Assembly (NCBI RefSeq): GCF_963966145.1
Contig: NC_091054.1
Coordinates: 13,826,001-13,890,000, forward strand
Length of the DNA stretch: 64,000 bases
Direction of reading: 5' to 3'
Origin: Tenebrio molitor
Lineage: Eukaryota; Arthropoda; Insecta; Coleoptera; Tenebrionidae
The translations under genes and the position numbers were made by a program. Within the stretch, counting starts at the first letter, position 1, and each line of letters starts with the position of its first letter. The notes below the pieces were generated by a model. The model did no database searches. It had not been told where the DNA came from and saw nothing but the letters and a program-made list of their open reading frames with translations. This document shows positions 1 to 11,254 of this stretch, one piece after another.

Positions 1-300
1 TTTTTGAGTTTAATTTTAGTCCCACTATGATTCTTAATTTAAAAAATAACTACTTTATGCAAAGTTGTCTATGGAATGTTTAATATGTTGCCTATTCCTG
101 AATCTTCAGGCATGAACAAATAAAATGGGCACCCTGTATATTTCAAAATAGGATAAAACCAAGGCATAAAACGTAATTCTATAACGTAGAAATAAGATAT
201 ATAAAAAAGATACTTAAGATTTGAACATAATAAGTTAAGGCAAAAAGAATAAGAATTAAAAAAAATATATACCGAGTAGAAAGTAAAATTATGTAAAATA

Positions 301-478
301 TACAGGTATTTCACGAGTGATAATGAGCCCGGCAAAATAGAAAATGCAACCCACAATACATTGGAATGTAAACCTGCACATGGAGGCGATAAATACCCGG
401 CTTTTCTTCCTGATGTATTGTGGGCTGCACTTTCTATTCCGCCGGACTTACTATTATCACTCGTGGAATGCTCGGTAT
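301..478. repeat. Foldback MITE, family A, copy 1
   Basis: The two ends are imperfect inverted repeats. The left end contains TTTCACGAGTGATAATGAGC and the right end its complement (ATTATCACTCGTGGAAT). A second copy lies at 51533-51712 with the same ends. No coding capacity; the open frames over it are by-products of the palindrome. Confidence 0.8.
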
Positions 479-1299
479 ATGATGAATCAAAGAGAAGCAA
501 AGTAGCAAAGAAGTTTAAAATAAAAACCAAGTCAAATAAGTTACAATAAGAGGTTTTCAGATTATACAGATTAAGATAAGGAATGGGAATTACTTTTTAT
601 TTTTCGATATTCTTATTAAAAATCTTCTTGTGATCAGATTGTTTTTAATTTTTGGGAAGAACTAAGCATGTGTAAGACAACGATTCTAAACCTTTTTAGT
701 TGCCAGCATCTCTTAAATTCTCAAAATGTCTTCTCGCATCCGCAGGAAGAGCTTCTTTATTGAACCACTGTTCTAAAGTCAAGAGGATTCTAAAGTCAAG
801 AGGATATGAAGAATTTAAAGCAAAGTAACATAGTGATGATAACAGAATACATTAGTACATTGCTATGGAGCAATAGAACTTTCCTCTTCCTCATTTAAGC
901 CTCTCCTATTTTAATTGTTCAGAAAAGTTACAATGATAATCGACATAATGGTTTTTAGATCAAAGAAGACTTTGACATTATGGCCGTATGTCGACTGGGA
1001 TGGAAGTATTTCTGGTTGCATATACCTGTTACAATTTAATGTTGTAAATTTTTGCCGAAACTCAGCCAAACAGGCAACAGCGCTATATTCTTCGTTATTG
1101 AAAACACCATTACGAAAGTAAAATGAACCTTTTATGTCCTGAAGTAAAAACCATTCTTGGGTTAAATAAAAAAAAATTTGATTCACAGTGACAGTTGTTT
1201 GACGTTTATTAGTTGAATTAGCAAAGATACGAAAAATCTGACACTGTCAAAGTCATAGCCGCACCACTCGCTAAAACTAAAAGTCTTGTTGTAGTGGTT
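479..1299. other. Intergenic, no gene seen
   Basis: AT-rich stretch with short open frames only. I see no splice-supported gene, tRNA or clear inverted repeat here. Confidence 0.5.
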
Positions 1300-1482
1300 T
1301 TAAGAAATCTACTTTTTTTGCTCGACACTGTCAGAATTTGAGAATTTTCTCCTATGTGAACTGATTTTGATAAATGTAACAACTTGTCAAAACGAAACGT
1401 CAAGTTAATTTTAAAGATTTTAAGCGATTTGAAGCCTTTAAGGGGGTCGTCGAACAAAAAAACATTGTAAACTCGTCCTGTG
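1300..1482. repeat. Dispersed repeat W, copy 1
   Basis: Shares a block (GACACTGTCAGAATTTGAGA, then CTTGTCAAAACGAAACGTCA, then the GTGTAAATTGG end) with copies at about 20650-20900 and, reversed, at 21675-21870. Shorter pieces lie at about 8205-8278 and 27405-27525. No coding signal; class of element unknown. Confidence 0.7.
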
Positions 1483-1549
1483 TAAATTGGACTTTTTTTG
1501 GCACTCGGGGGCCTTTAAAACGCTCGTTATGACGAGACTATGGTCTAAC

Positions 1550-1813
1550 TACGGGGTGATCAAGAATGACTGAGTCTGTTGGTAACAATGAAATTTGGCA
1601 AATTTAAAATTTACCAACGAAGGTTCTTTTTTGTAATAGTATAAACATAACCTGCATAACCAAGAATGTTTTTAATGTCATCTCAAGTTAAAAAATCCGG
1701 TCAGTGCGTGGTCAGTGCCAATTACTAGACAAAAATCACCAGTATTTTCAATTGTTTCATTGCCAATAGACTCAGTCATTGTTGATCACGCTGTAATTGT
1801 TGATCGCACCGTA
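1550..1813. repeat. Foldback MITE, family E, copy 1
   Basis: Left end TACGGGGTGATCAAGAATGA; the right end is its imperfect complement, finishing near 1795. A degenerate second right end (GTTGATCGCACCGTA) follows to 1813. A cleaner copy is at 15062-15293 and a single left end is at 7739-7790. Confidence 0.75.
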
Positions 1814-1824
1814 CAAATAACAAG

Positions 1825-2709
1825 TACTATGGCGGCCAAAAAATTTTGGCCGTCACTTTCTTGACATTCAAGTAAATTGTAAATACACCTTAAGGAATCG
1901 TAACCTCACTTTCGATTCTTCCCATTTTGACAATTAATTTAAACTGTTTGAAGCTCAGATATTCCAAAAATCCGACATGAATAAACAAAATTAGAGCAAT
2001 CGTATATACAGGGTGTCCCAAAAATGGCGTACTAACTACTTACTACCGTATCCAGGAGGTTTAAATGTACACGAAAAAAATATGGAAAAAAATTTTCAGA
2101 CAAAAAAATAAATAAAATAAAAAATTTGTTACACAGTCTAGGACTGGTTTACAAATCTATGAGGGGCATGGTGACCAATGTAAACAAAGATGTACTCGTA
2201 CATCATTACCTAGCAATGTTACTGTAGTGGATTTAAAATATTTTTTTCGATTTCCAAAGCTTCTAAATTCACTATTGTGCAGGATTAGATATTGGTAGTG
2301 AGTAATCTTGTACTTTGTGATAATATGTACGATTAGAGGTAGCTGTCATGACAATTTAATACATATATTTCAAAATAATTTTCCTGTTAAGTGCCACTTT
2401 CAAGGACCGCCAAATCAGCAATTAAGTCCAATAGAATTTTTTAAACATTTTTCTGACGTTTACGGTAGTCTCTTCTACACCGTAGTGCACCGTTAGTACG
2501 CCATTTTTGGGACACCCTGTAGATACCCGGAGGTAAACGTTCTGTGTAGTAGAAATGACAAAATAATTTTGAGTTTTGAAATTTACAACTCAAAAAAAAT
2601 AACGTTCATAATCAAGACGATAATCATGATGACAATAAAGTACGGATTACAATTTTTTTTTTTTTTTTAATTGACAGACAATGGCCAAAATTGTTTGGCC
2701 GCCATAGTA
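1825..2709. repeat. TIR element, family C, copy 1 (interrupted by element B)
   Basis: Termini TACTATGGCGGCC and GGCCGCCATAGTA are inverted repeats of about 30 bp. The internal sequence matches the element at 11048-13481 closely on both flanks. Element B sits inside at 2007-2521. No transposase remains, so it is non-autonomous. Confidence 0.85.
2007..2521. repeat. TIR element, family B, nested in element C copy 1
   Basis: Inverted termini TACAGGGTGTCCCAAAAATG, matched at the right end. Copy 2 of element C at 11048 lacks this insertion and shows the unoccupied site (GTACATAGATAACC). The TA at the boundary fits a Tc1/mariner-type target duplication. A 62-codon internal frame is not convincing as a gene. 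Confidence 0.85.
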
Positions 2710-3229
2710 CAGTCTTTTATTTAGAATCCCCAAGAATCCTAATTGATGGAACCGCTTTTGCCTCTTCTCAATAAAGCATCATTCTTAAATTAGTTTGACC
2801 ATTTTTTATTTCAAAAGAGTAGCCATGCATTCATGTCTCATATTGACACAACTTTCCTGCAAAAAACATTCGTTGGAACTGACAACTCGAATACCTTATT
2901 TTCCGATTATGGGAAAATGCACCAACACCACACCAAACCACTTTGACATGACAAAATGCATTATAAATTGCTACTCTCAATCAGCAAAGATGGCTGTGAC
3001 CTTATGAATCTCGTGTTGTGTCAACCAACGGTCAGCTAACAGGATATGATTGATTTTGTCGAATTAGAAAGGTGTTAACCAGTAGCAGCATTATCTAGAT
3101 TGAAAACTAAGGAGAATATTATTCTACATATTTAGATGAGAGCTTTGTATTGACCAATTGAAAATTTTGGTTTTGTGGTTAAATTAGAAAACTTATTTTT
3201 CTGTGAAATTTTGCATCACAGTTCCACAT
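2710..3229. other. Intergenic, no gene seen
   Basis: AT-rich single-copy-looking sequence. One 70-codon open frame without family resemblance or splice context; not called as a gene. Confidence 0.4.
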
Positions 3230-3660
3230 TTTTTTCCAATTAGTCAGAGTCTGAAAGCGCTTGTCAGATTCCTCTCCGGCGTCTAGTGCTCCAAAGTGTC
3301 ATCCTTCTGTTATCCTAGTATATTTACGGTCGGTCGAGCGCCCCAACAAATCTTGAAGCGATTATTAATACGCAGTCCGGCTGTCCACAATGTGTCTTGT
3401 AGTGAAGTTGTCGATTATGAAATTCCTTGGCGCGACCGCAGCAGCTATCCAGGTTGTCGTCCGATACTGTCCTTAACAATCAACCGGGATTTGGTGAGTG
3501 GACCGTCAGGAGGAGAGGCGAACTTTCAGGAATTCGACGATCGTTTAAGTTTGCAACTAGAGGAATTAACCTGGACGCCGAATGCCATTTGTCTTGGTTT
3601 GACTTGACCTCTCTGCACCATTATTCTTGGAGGGTGTTGCGGTCACATCGCTAAACAATG
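3230..3660 (+). other. GC-richer island, possible orphan first exon or regulatory region
   Basis: This patch is clearly richer in G, C and CpG than its surroundings and carries two overlapping open frames (3296-3607 and 3427-3654). An ATG at 3418 opens a short hydrophobic-looking frame that stops after about 18 codons. I recognise no protein family. It may be a 5' untranslated exon or promoter of a gene outside the window, or an old element. Confidence 0.25.
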
Positions 3661-5104
3661 CAGCCAACTTTAAACACGTATCAAGTAGTATTAGTTACCT
3701 GTAATTGTTCGCTTCGAACTGACTCGGCCCGATATATTGACGGGGTATTTCATTACATTATGTTTCATTGCAGTTTACAGTTGGATTGGATGGTTTGCGG
3801 TCGCTAGCTTAATGGCCAACTAACTACTACACCCCCGACCCCGACACCCTCGTCAAACAATCCACCAACTGAAGTACGTGTGACTCCCGAGGGATAAAAA
3901 ATTTCATTCGCTTAAAGATCGCACTTTTTAATGTTTCAAACGAAACACTCCACTTCACCACAGTCTAGTCATTCTGAAAAAAATATACAAACTGGGCTGC
4001 TATTGCTAGTTCAGAAGAAACTTCGCTGAAAATAAAGTTACTACGTGCCACGTGGTGATCGAGAAGAAAAAAGGTTGTCTTCAATCGACTGAGACGCACG
4101 TGTATACTTGCGATGCATGGTTGTTCTATTGGTTGCCTATTTCTCGAAAAATCTATTAAAAATTAAAAAAGCAATTGTGTTGTAAGCTGTAAAAACATAA
4201 GATTTGAAAACGTATGACTTAACTTAAATAATCCAGCCGTAAATGTCGTCAGGAACGAAAATAAAGGTAATTGTGTACTTTACCGAGTCGCCGTCCCGCA
4301 GATACGGTTCAACAGCACTGTAATTCACAAATTTTAATTTGTGAACATAACCTAACTTTTAAGTTAGGTTATGTTTGTGCTTACGTGCAATAATGTAAAG
4401 CTGCGCCACACGTTTTCGATGCTTTTGTTTTTCACAGCCGCTCTTGACCATAAATTTTTTGAAACATGCGGTACGAAGCATCCTATAAACGTTTTTATAT
4501 TTAAGTTAGTAAAAGGTGATCTCACCTGTTTCTTATTTTTATAAAACTCCACTGTATTACGTTATGTATGTTCAAAATTAACAAATAACAAGATATTTTT
4601 ACCGTAGTCGGTTTTAATTTTAAAAAATCTGATCCATCGCAAAACCTCGTCCCTCCAGTTCAGCGCCACTGCGATCCTTCTCAAACACAACAACAAGAAA
4701 AAGCAAAAAACCGGAGATGTAGAAATCTCAGTCTCATCTCGGCGTATTAATTAATTTTTAATGTACTTCACATTTTCTTCTTGTCTAGTGACGAGAGGCA
4801 GAGTTTTCTTTTAACCTTCGTTTTTTTCCTCGTCCTCCTACTTCCTTTATTTTTCTTAACTTATGAATTCTTAATGAGATTGTAAAACAGATTACGGAGA
4901 TGCTCGGCATTTCGTGTTGACAAACAGTGAGTAATGTTCTTACGTGCATAACATTAAGAAATTATTTTTATGAAATTAATTTCGCCGGAAGTCCGCTTCT
5001 TTTCCGTCGAGACCAACTCGACAACGACGATGAAAACTTTATCCAGTTATTCGGTATGTTAATGATCTAACAAAAATATTGAAATTGTTCAAGCCCCTTC
5101 AATA
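3661..5104. other. Intergenic with a double hairpin near 4326-4380
   Basis: No gene seen. At 4326-4343 and 4345-4375 lie two adjacent small palindromes, the second built on CATAACCTAACT with its complement AGTTAGGTTATG. The rest is AT-rich sequence. Confidence 0.4.
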
Positions 5105-5176
5105 GGGGGTGTAACTCAGTGGTAGAGTGTCTGCTTCGCATGCTGAAAGTCCTGGGTTCAAATCCCAGCTCCTCCA
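5105..5176 (+). tRNA. tRNA-Ala (anticodon CGC)
   Basis: 72-nt cloverleaf. Acceptor arm GGGGGTG pairs with CTCCTCC with one T-T mismatch; the D arm contains CTCAGTGGTAGAG. The anticodon loop TTCGCAT gives CGC, and the T arm CTGGG-TTCAAAT-CCCAG is perfect. No encoded CCA and no intron. The acceptor mismatch and an A-T pair in the D stem suggest checking whether it is a slightly decayed copy. Confidence 0.85.
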
Positions 5177-5437
5177 AGAATAGTTTTTGTTTTTCTTTAT
5201 TTTTTGAACACGTTATTAATTCACGTTAAAAAAGTACAATTTAAATTAAACCAAATCAAAGGAAAAACAAATACGAAAATTATGTCCCAAAAGGTATAAC
5301 AAATGTAAAGACATACCAAATATCGGTTATTTATACATAGGTTTATTAAATTGTTTATTAATTTTTCTAAAAATGAAATTTCTTTTAAATAATCGTGCTT
5401 GCGGTATTTTTGAAATTTTACAAAATAAAAAAAAAAG
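5177..5437. other. Spacer between tRNA-Ala and tRNA-Glu
   Basis: AT-rich, no gene seen. An A-run at 5426-5436 immediately precedes the tRNA-Glu 3' end; read on the minus strand this is a T-run and should act as the RNA polymerase III terminator. Confidence 0.5.
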
Positions 5438-5509
5438 TTCCGGTACCGGGAATCGAACCCGAGCCTCCTGGGTGAAAGCCAGGTATCCTAGCCACTAGAC
5501 CATACCGGA
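5438..5509 (-). tRNA. tRNA-Glu (anticodon TTC)
   Basis: 72-nt cloverleaf on the minus strand. Acceptor TCCGGTA pairs perfectly with TACCGGA and the discriminator is A. D arm TGGTCTAGTGGCTAGGA, anticodon loop CTTTCAC (TTC), B-box GGTTCGATTCC. A T-run follows its 3' end. It looks fully functional. Confidence 0.95.
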
Positions 5510-6023
5510 TAATACGTAAACGTCTGACACAAAGAAATAATCATGTTGAGTGTAAATAAACAAATGTAATCTAAAAACTTTTTTTATTTATTTATTATAA
5601 AAATTTATAGTTCAAAAGAATTTTCATTAATCGTTTGCCTTTTTTTTTGTTATTTTTTAATCCTTCAGATTTGTTTCTAAAATTTAAAATTATTCATTTG
5701 TATTCTTGTAAAATTGTAATCAAGATGGTCAAAAATTAACTTTATTCTCTTCGGACCAATATTCTGGCAATAAGGCGACGGCTGTCCATGACTCCGGGAG
5801 GCGGGAGTACAATGGAAACCTCACTTTCACTTGTCACCAACCGACTTTTCTGTGTGGCCGCCATCTATCCGCTAATGTTCAAAATTTATTCAAACATGAC
5901 CATAGCCCACTGTATCAATACATTACATAATTATACAGAGTTATTTATTATAAATGTTTTTCACGTTGTAGTTGGCTATGGATTTGCCGCCCACAATGCA
6001 TAGTGTAACTGTGCTATCACTGC
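5510..6023. other. Intergenic, no gene seen
   Basis: AT-rich in the first 220 bases, then single-copy-looking sequence with a 71-codon open frame (5788-6003) that resembles no family I know. Confidence 0.4.
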
Positions 6024-6457
6024 TATCCCGCGTGTTATGGAAGTCCACGTAATAAATTTAATCACCAATAGGACTCGTTAAAATAAACATTTTCATTTAG
6101 CATTTTTCCCGCAAATTCTTCCAGAGTTAAAATTAAATATGATTTGAACCCTAAAATTCATACCCGCTCATGTGTTTACACATCCATTGATAACGAAGCA
6201 CGAAAAACAAATTACTCGATTAAAATATGCGAATGAAAAACAGCGAAAACTGTTAGTATTAGAACAGCGATCGTTCTTTCTTCAAAAAACTGAAGAGTTT
6301 TTAGCGCAAAAAATCATTTTCACTCACTCTTTCTTCTTAGGAGCTAGAAAAATGCAACAAAAATTCGATTAAAAAAGATCAATATGTAAAAAATGTGTAT
6401 TTTAAAGAGTTCTATTGGTGATTAAATTTATTACGTGGACTTCCATAACACCCTGTA
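6024..6457. repeat. Foldback MITE, family F
   Basis: The ends are inverted repeats of about 45 bp around GTGTTATGGAAGTCCACGTA; the right end reads ...ACACCCTGTA. Between them is a 66-codon open frame (6172-6372) rich in K, E and Q with no family I recognise. The left terminus is degenerate (CTATCCCG instead of TACAGGG). Confidence 0.8.
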
Positions 6458-6502
6458 TACAGTGCGAATGTAAACTAAAGAATAAAATTCTTTGCATGTA
6501 TG

Positions 6503-6709
6503 TACTATTGGGGACACGGAAAACTGGGCAGATGTGTCATTCAGTTGTCAAAATTTCTAAACCATACCTTAGCTACTCATAACCAAACTTAAGTTAATTT
6601 GACAGTTTTTTTGAAAATATCAATCATAATGACGGTAAAGGTGCATTTACATTGACACTTTTTGAAATGACAATAACAGACTGCCCAGGATTCCATGTCC
6701 CTCATTGTA
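6503..6709. repeat. Foldback MITE, family K, copy 1
   Basis: 207 bp with ends TACTATTGGGGACACGGAA and the complement of TACAATGAGGGACATGGAA. A longer relative with similar ends is at 24803-25170. It shares its right-hand TA with the next element. Confidence 0.75.
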
Positions 6710-7076
6710 CTCGTGTCAAAAATAAATTACTCCTTAGAATTCGAACTTTTAGGGAAATAACGTTTTTCATGTTGTGTGTAACTAGAATTTTCGAAAGTAA
6801 TTTTGAATGCCTAAGGTTGGTTACTTTGAATTGAGAGATTAAATCCAAATAAATATGCCGCTAGTAACCAGAATTGATTGTGAAACGAAAAATCATCTAT
6901 CACTTAGAGAGAAATTGGTCATTTGCAACTGTTACAATTAACTTGCTGCCTTACATTTTTAGGATTTCTTTGGTTTGTCACCAGAAACCACATAGCCTCC
7001 AACCTGACCAAATTTATAGCAACCTAGTAACGAATATCCCTAAATCCTAGGGAGTAATTTATTTTTGACACGAGAG
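6708..7076. repeat. Foldback MITE, family L
   Basis: The left end reads CTCGTGTCAAAAATAAATTA and the right end TAATTTATTTTTGACACGAG, an inverted repeat of about 27 bp. It abuts element K copy 1 at one TA dinucleotide. Confidence 0.8.
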
Positions 7077-9380
7077 AATGCTGTTTTTTTTTTGCAAAAA
7101 TCGTTTCACAGGTCAATTTATATTTCTACTACTATTTTATTCTACATCGAACACTGAAAAATTTCTTTAAATCGCTTTATTAAAAGAAAAAAGTGTGTCA
7201 GTAAATTTTAGGATAAATAAAAATATGTCTTTGAATTAAATTCTTACAATTAGCTCCACCAACTTCCTTCCAAACATCCAAACGGTATTCAAATTTTACA
7301 AATTGTTCTTTTTTCCTCTAAAGTCATCGATTGTTTTGAAAAATGCTTTCACTATTAGATAAACGATAAAAGGTCTTTAAAAAATGTATAACATTTTAAA
7401 TTGCACGTCTTGCGTCGCCATTAGGTGGAAGAGCACTGTGAGTTTTATTCATTCGTGTCCTCATACCTTCGTACTTGTGTTACTAAGCATACTTCGTGTG
7501 CTTTTGAGGAATGTAAAAATTTAACACGATTTTTGCAACAACCATTTCGCAAAAGTTACCAGAATTCCTTTACAAACCTTAGCAACGCTTTTGCCTCCGC
7601 AAGTATTTCTTCAGCGAAGTAGACAATCATACCTTGAAACAGTTTATTACAAACCACTGTAATATCAAGATTTCTCAAAGACAAACCCTCGAAAAAAAAA
7701 AACATTAACAAATTTCTTAATAGGGTGTAAGGGAATAAACTACGGCGTGATCGTGAATGACTGAATCTGTTGGTAACAATGAAAATTTGAATGATTTTGG
7801 TAGGTATCACAGTCATGTAAACGCATTTCCGGTTGTGAGCTTTGTGATTTTTATATCAATCAATCTCTCGCTCGACAAACTATAGCACCATGCACCTCTG
7901 TCGAATGTCAAAAGCAGATGCAGGTCATGTCAACTTCTTGATTCGGAGTAAGCTCATCGGACTATAACAAATGGACAAACTTTTACTTTTTATCACAGAT
8001 ACAAAATACTTTTATTGTTTTCAACTGTCATAAATTTTCATTTTTCTCCTTTGTAAACTGCCTCTTAACTGCCCTAAAGCAAAATGAGCAGATAACGAAC
8101 CGTTGCCCTAGACAACACATTGAACGTCACATTTCTGACAGGTCTTGAAAAATTTGTCACAACTGTCAAAAGCAAATGCGAAACCATTTTTAGCTTCAGG
8201 GATGATGCTTAAAACACGAGCGTAGCGAGGCCCTTGGGCAATTAGAAAAGCCCAATTTACACAGAAACTCGTTGCATAAATAACCATTTCAAATATACAT
8301 AACATTTTTAACAGGCTTTCCACTACAAAATTTTGTTAATTATTCTTATGGAATTAATCTATACAGGGTCGGACATCGTATACGCGCACGCGAGAAATCG
8401 CGACTTCTAATTAAATAAAATCGTCGAAATTTTTCACACTTACCTGGGTATTGGTAAGGTACATTGCATAAGTTTTTGATAATTTTTCACTTACAAAGCC
8501 AAAAAAAAAGATAAAAAGTAAATTTCGACCAAAAAGTCAAATTCCGATTTTTATACTGACCTACCCAGATTCACTTCCTATAATAATTATTTACGAAATC
8601 AGCGGAAAAAACACCAATTAGATTTTGAATAAAATTTATTTTTATTTATGACCTGCTACTTGTGCTGTCGTAAATTTAGGTGACAATGGAAACTGTCAAT
8701 TTTATGGCAAACGGTCGGCTACTAGGGAATGATCCTTTTGTTGGCAGATTATACCATTTTGCCATAAATCACGCGTCTGGTTTGCGTTTAAATAAAAAAG
8801 CGAATTATTTAGCCAACCAAGTCAAAATTTGTAATTGTGCCACCAGGATTTAATGCGCTAACAGGTACAGGTAATTAAATTTCTTTTATGTTTCTTTTTA
8901 TTTAAAGGCGACATCTACTAGAAGGGTCCAGAACTAATAGGTGGTCGTCAAATTGTTTTTAATATGCAATTTATTGTAATATGCTTTATTTTATTTATAA
9001 AACCAAAATTTCCTATAAAACTTGGTTATTGCCTTTTGCAAAACTTCATTCACATTTTCAGTCCAGAGATTTCGACTTTTGTGACTTTTTTTTTCCTCTC
9101 TAAAATGCAAAGACGATCCACCGTGTATAGTGAAGCAGCAGGCCATGACATTACGTAATACCTCATTAAATATTCATTATCTCTAAGTTTAGTAAACAAT
9201 AAATCTATAAATAATAACAATAATGGTCCTGTAACAATTATGCCATATAACAATATAATCACAAGCGATACCGCCAGTTGATGGCACGTTACGTTTCCGA
9301 GTTGAGGTTATGTGTTAAAAATTTCCGAATCTCCAACAGAAATTCCAAAGTACTCGCACAAAATACAAGCAGACGCAAAA
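7077..9380. other. Intergenic, fragments of repeats only
   Basis: No gene seen. Recognisable pieces are a single left end of MITE family E at about 7739-7790 and a fragment of dispersed repeat W at about 8205-8278 (AAGCCCAATTTACACA). A lone CAGGGTCGG end at about 8365 has no partner that I can find. The last 100 bases should contain the promoter and 5' UTR of the adenosine kinase gene. Confidence 0.5.
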
Positions 9381-10601
9381 ATGCAACGTGAAAACTTAAG
9401 GTGAGTCAACTTTTTTTCTCCAATAACCTCTAACGATGCCCTTGCAGAGAAAACATGTTACTAGGCATGGGTAACCCTCTGCTGGACATATCGGCGATCG
9501 TCGATAAAGACTTCCTCGAGAAATACAACATGAAGGAGAACAACGCGATTCTCGCCGACGAGACACACAAAGACCTCAACTCAGACTTGATCGAGAAGTA
9601 CAAAGCTGAATTCATCGCGGGGGGTAGCGTCCAAAACACGTTGCGCGTGGCCCAGTGGCTGCTCGAAAAACCTAAAGTGACGACGTTGTTCGGATGCGTC
9701 GGCACCGACAAATATTCTCAAATCTTGAAAGACAAGGCTCAAGCTGATGGGGTCAACGTGTTTTACCAATTTAATGACACAGTCCCTACGGGTACCTGCG
9801 CCGTCCTCATCACAGGGAGTAACAGGTCCCTGTGCGCGAATCTGGCCGCAGCGAATTGCTTCACGATCGACCACATCAGACACCCTGAGAACCGCAAACT
9901 GATCGAATGCGCCCAGTTCTTCTATGTCTCGGTGAGTCCCAAAAAGTGATCGTTACAGGTATAATGTAACAGGATTTTTTTAACAGGGGTTCTTTCTGAC
10001 GGTGAGCCCCCAGAGCATCATCGAGATCGCGAAGCACGCCCTGGCCAACAACCGTCCCTTCATCATGAACCTGAGCGCCCCCTTCATTTCGCAACTGTAC
10101 AAAGAGCCACTGATGCAAGTGATGCCCTACATTGACCTCTTATTTGGAAACGAAACGGTAATCTTATCGCGGGTCAAGTCAACTCTGCCCTTGCTTTATC
10201 CAGATAACAGCATTGTTGAAATGTTGTATTTGTAGGAGGCCGAGACTTTCGCCAACGAGCAAAATTTCGGCACTAGGGACTTAAAAGAGATAGCCTTGAA
10301 GATATGCAATTTGCCCAAACAGAACGAGAACAGGTCTCGCGTTTGCGTCATCACCACAGGACACAATCCTGTGATCCTGGCATGCGACGGCAAAATCACG
10401 GAGTTTCCGGTGAACGTCCTGAGTAAGACGCAGCTGGTGGACACCAACGGGGCGGGGGACGCGTTTGCGGGGGGCTTCCTGTCGCAGTACATTCAAGGCC
10501 AGAGTCTGGATGTGTGTGTGAGGTGCGGGATATGGGCCGCTTCAGAGGTCGTGCAGAGGAGCGGTTGCACTTTCAGCGGGAAGGCCGGTTTTCAACCTTA
10601 G
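9381..10601 (+). CDS. Adk: Adenosine kinase
   Basis: Phosphorylates adenosine to AMP with ATP; a PfkB/ribokinase-family purine salvage enzyme of cytosol and nucleus, which also keeps the methylation cycle running by removing adenosine. Four coding exons: 9381-9400, 9448-9931, 9987-10157 and 10236-10601, all with GT/AG introns of 47, 55 and 78 nt and consistent phase, giving 346 aa (family norm about 345). The N-terminus MQRENLRENMLLGMGNPLLD is typical. The PfkB signature DTNGAGDAFAGG holds the catalytic Asp300. The first exon is only 20 coding bases, which explains why the open frame alone starts at an internal Met. AATAAA at 10668-10673. No neighbouring gene is functionally linked. Confidence 0.96.
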
Positions 10602-10667
10602 CAATAGTATCCAAGGCTACTAGTACTTAGTTTTTTATATTGTTGCCACGTCGGACTAAAAGGAATT

Positions 10668-10673
10668 AATAAA
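10668..10673 (+). terminator. Poly(A) signal of adenosine kinase
   Basis: AATAAA 67 bases after the stop codon of the adenosine kinase gene. Confidence 0.6.
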
Positions 10674-11047
10674 ACGACTGTTGAAACAGCAGCTGAGATT
10701 TAGCTCTGGTATTGATAAGTACCTCTGTAAGTTATTTTTCCTTCCCACAATGTTTCCCTAGTTGCCATTAGTATTCATTGGATTACAAAAAAATGTACAA
10801 TCTAAGCTAGTCATCGTTCTTCGTAAGGGAAAGTCACAGATTTTGGTACCACCGATAATGCCCTTGGCATACAAATGGGGAACGTGTGGTGCTGGAAAGT
10901 GTTGTTTGGGTTCATTTGCGAAATATTTCCACCAAATTTATATTGCAACAACAGAAACTGGCAACAAATCTTTGCTATATGTGATACTGTTCCAACTTCC
11001 CACTTAATATGACATCCCAAAAACACTAACGCTGCGAATTATGTTGG
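10674..11047. other. Intergenic, no gene seen
   Basis: Unremarkable sequence between adenosine kinase and the element C insertion; an 81-codon open frame here has no family resemblance. Confidence 0.4.
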
Positions 11048-11254
11048 TACTATGGCGGCCACAAAATTTTGGCCGTCACTTTCTTGACATTCAAGAAAAG
11101 TGTAAATAAACCTTTAGGAATCGTAACCCTACTTTCGATTCTTGTCATTTTGACAATCAATTTAGACTGTTTGAAGCTCAGATATTCCAAAAATCCGACA
11201 TGAATGAACAAAATTAGAGCAATCGTACATAGATAACCTGAGGTAAACGTTCTA

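Noticed and set aside
69..530. 153-aa open frame on the minus strand
   Set aside because: It runs through the palindromic MITE A and AT-rich sequence; no family resemblance and low-complexity hydrophobic composition.
2308..2496. 62-aa open frame inside element B
   Set aside because: Ends within the terminal repeat and has no transposase motif; treated as non-coding.
4060..4130. Possible extra tRNA or small RNA near CACGTGCCACGTGGTG-like sequence
   Set aside because: No cloverleaf or A/B boxes could be drawn.
9430..9883. Two minus-strand open frames over adenosine kinase
   Set aside because: Antisense shadows of exon 2, which is clearly coding on the plus strand.
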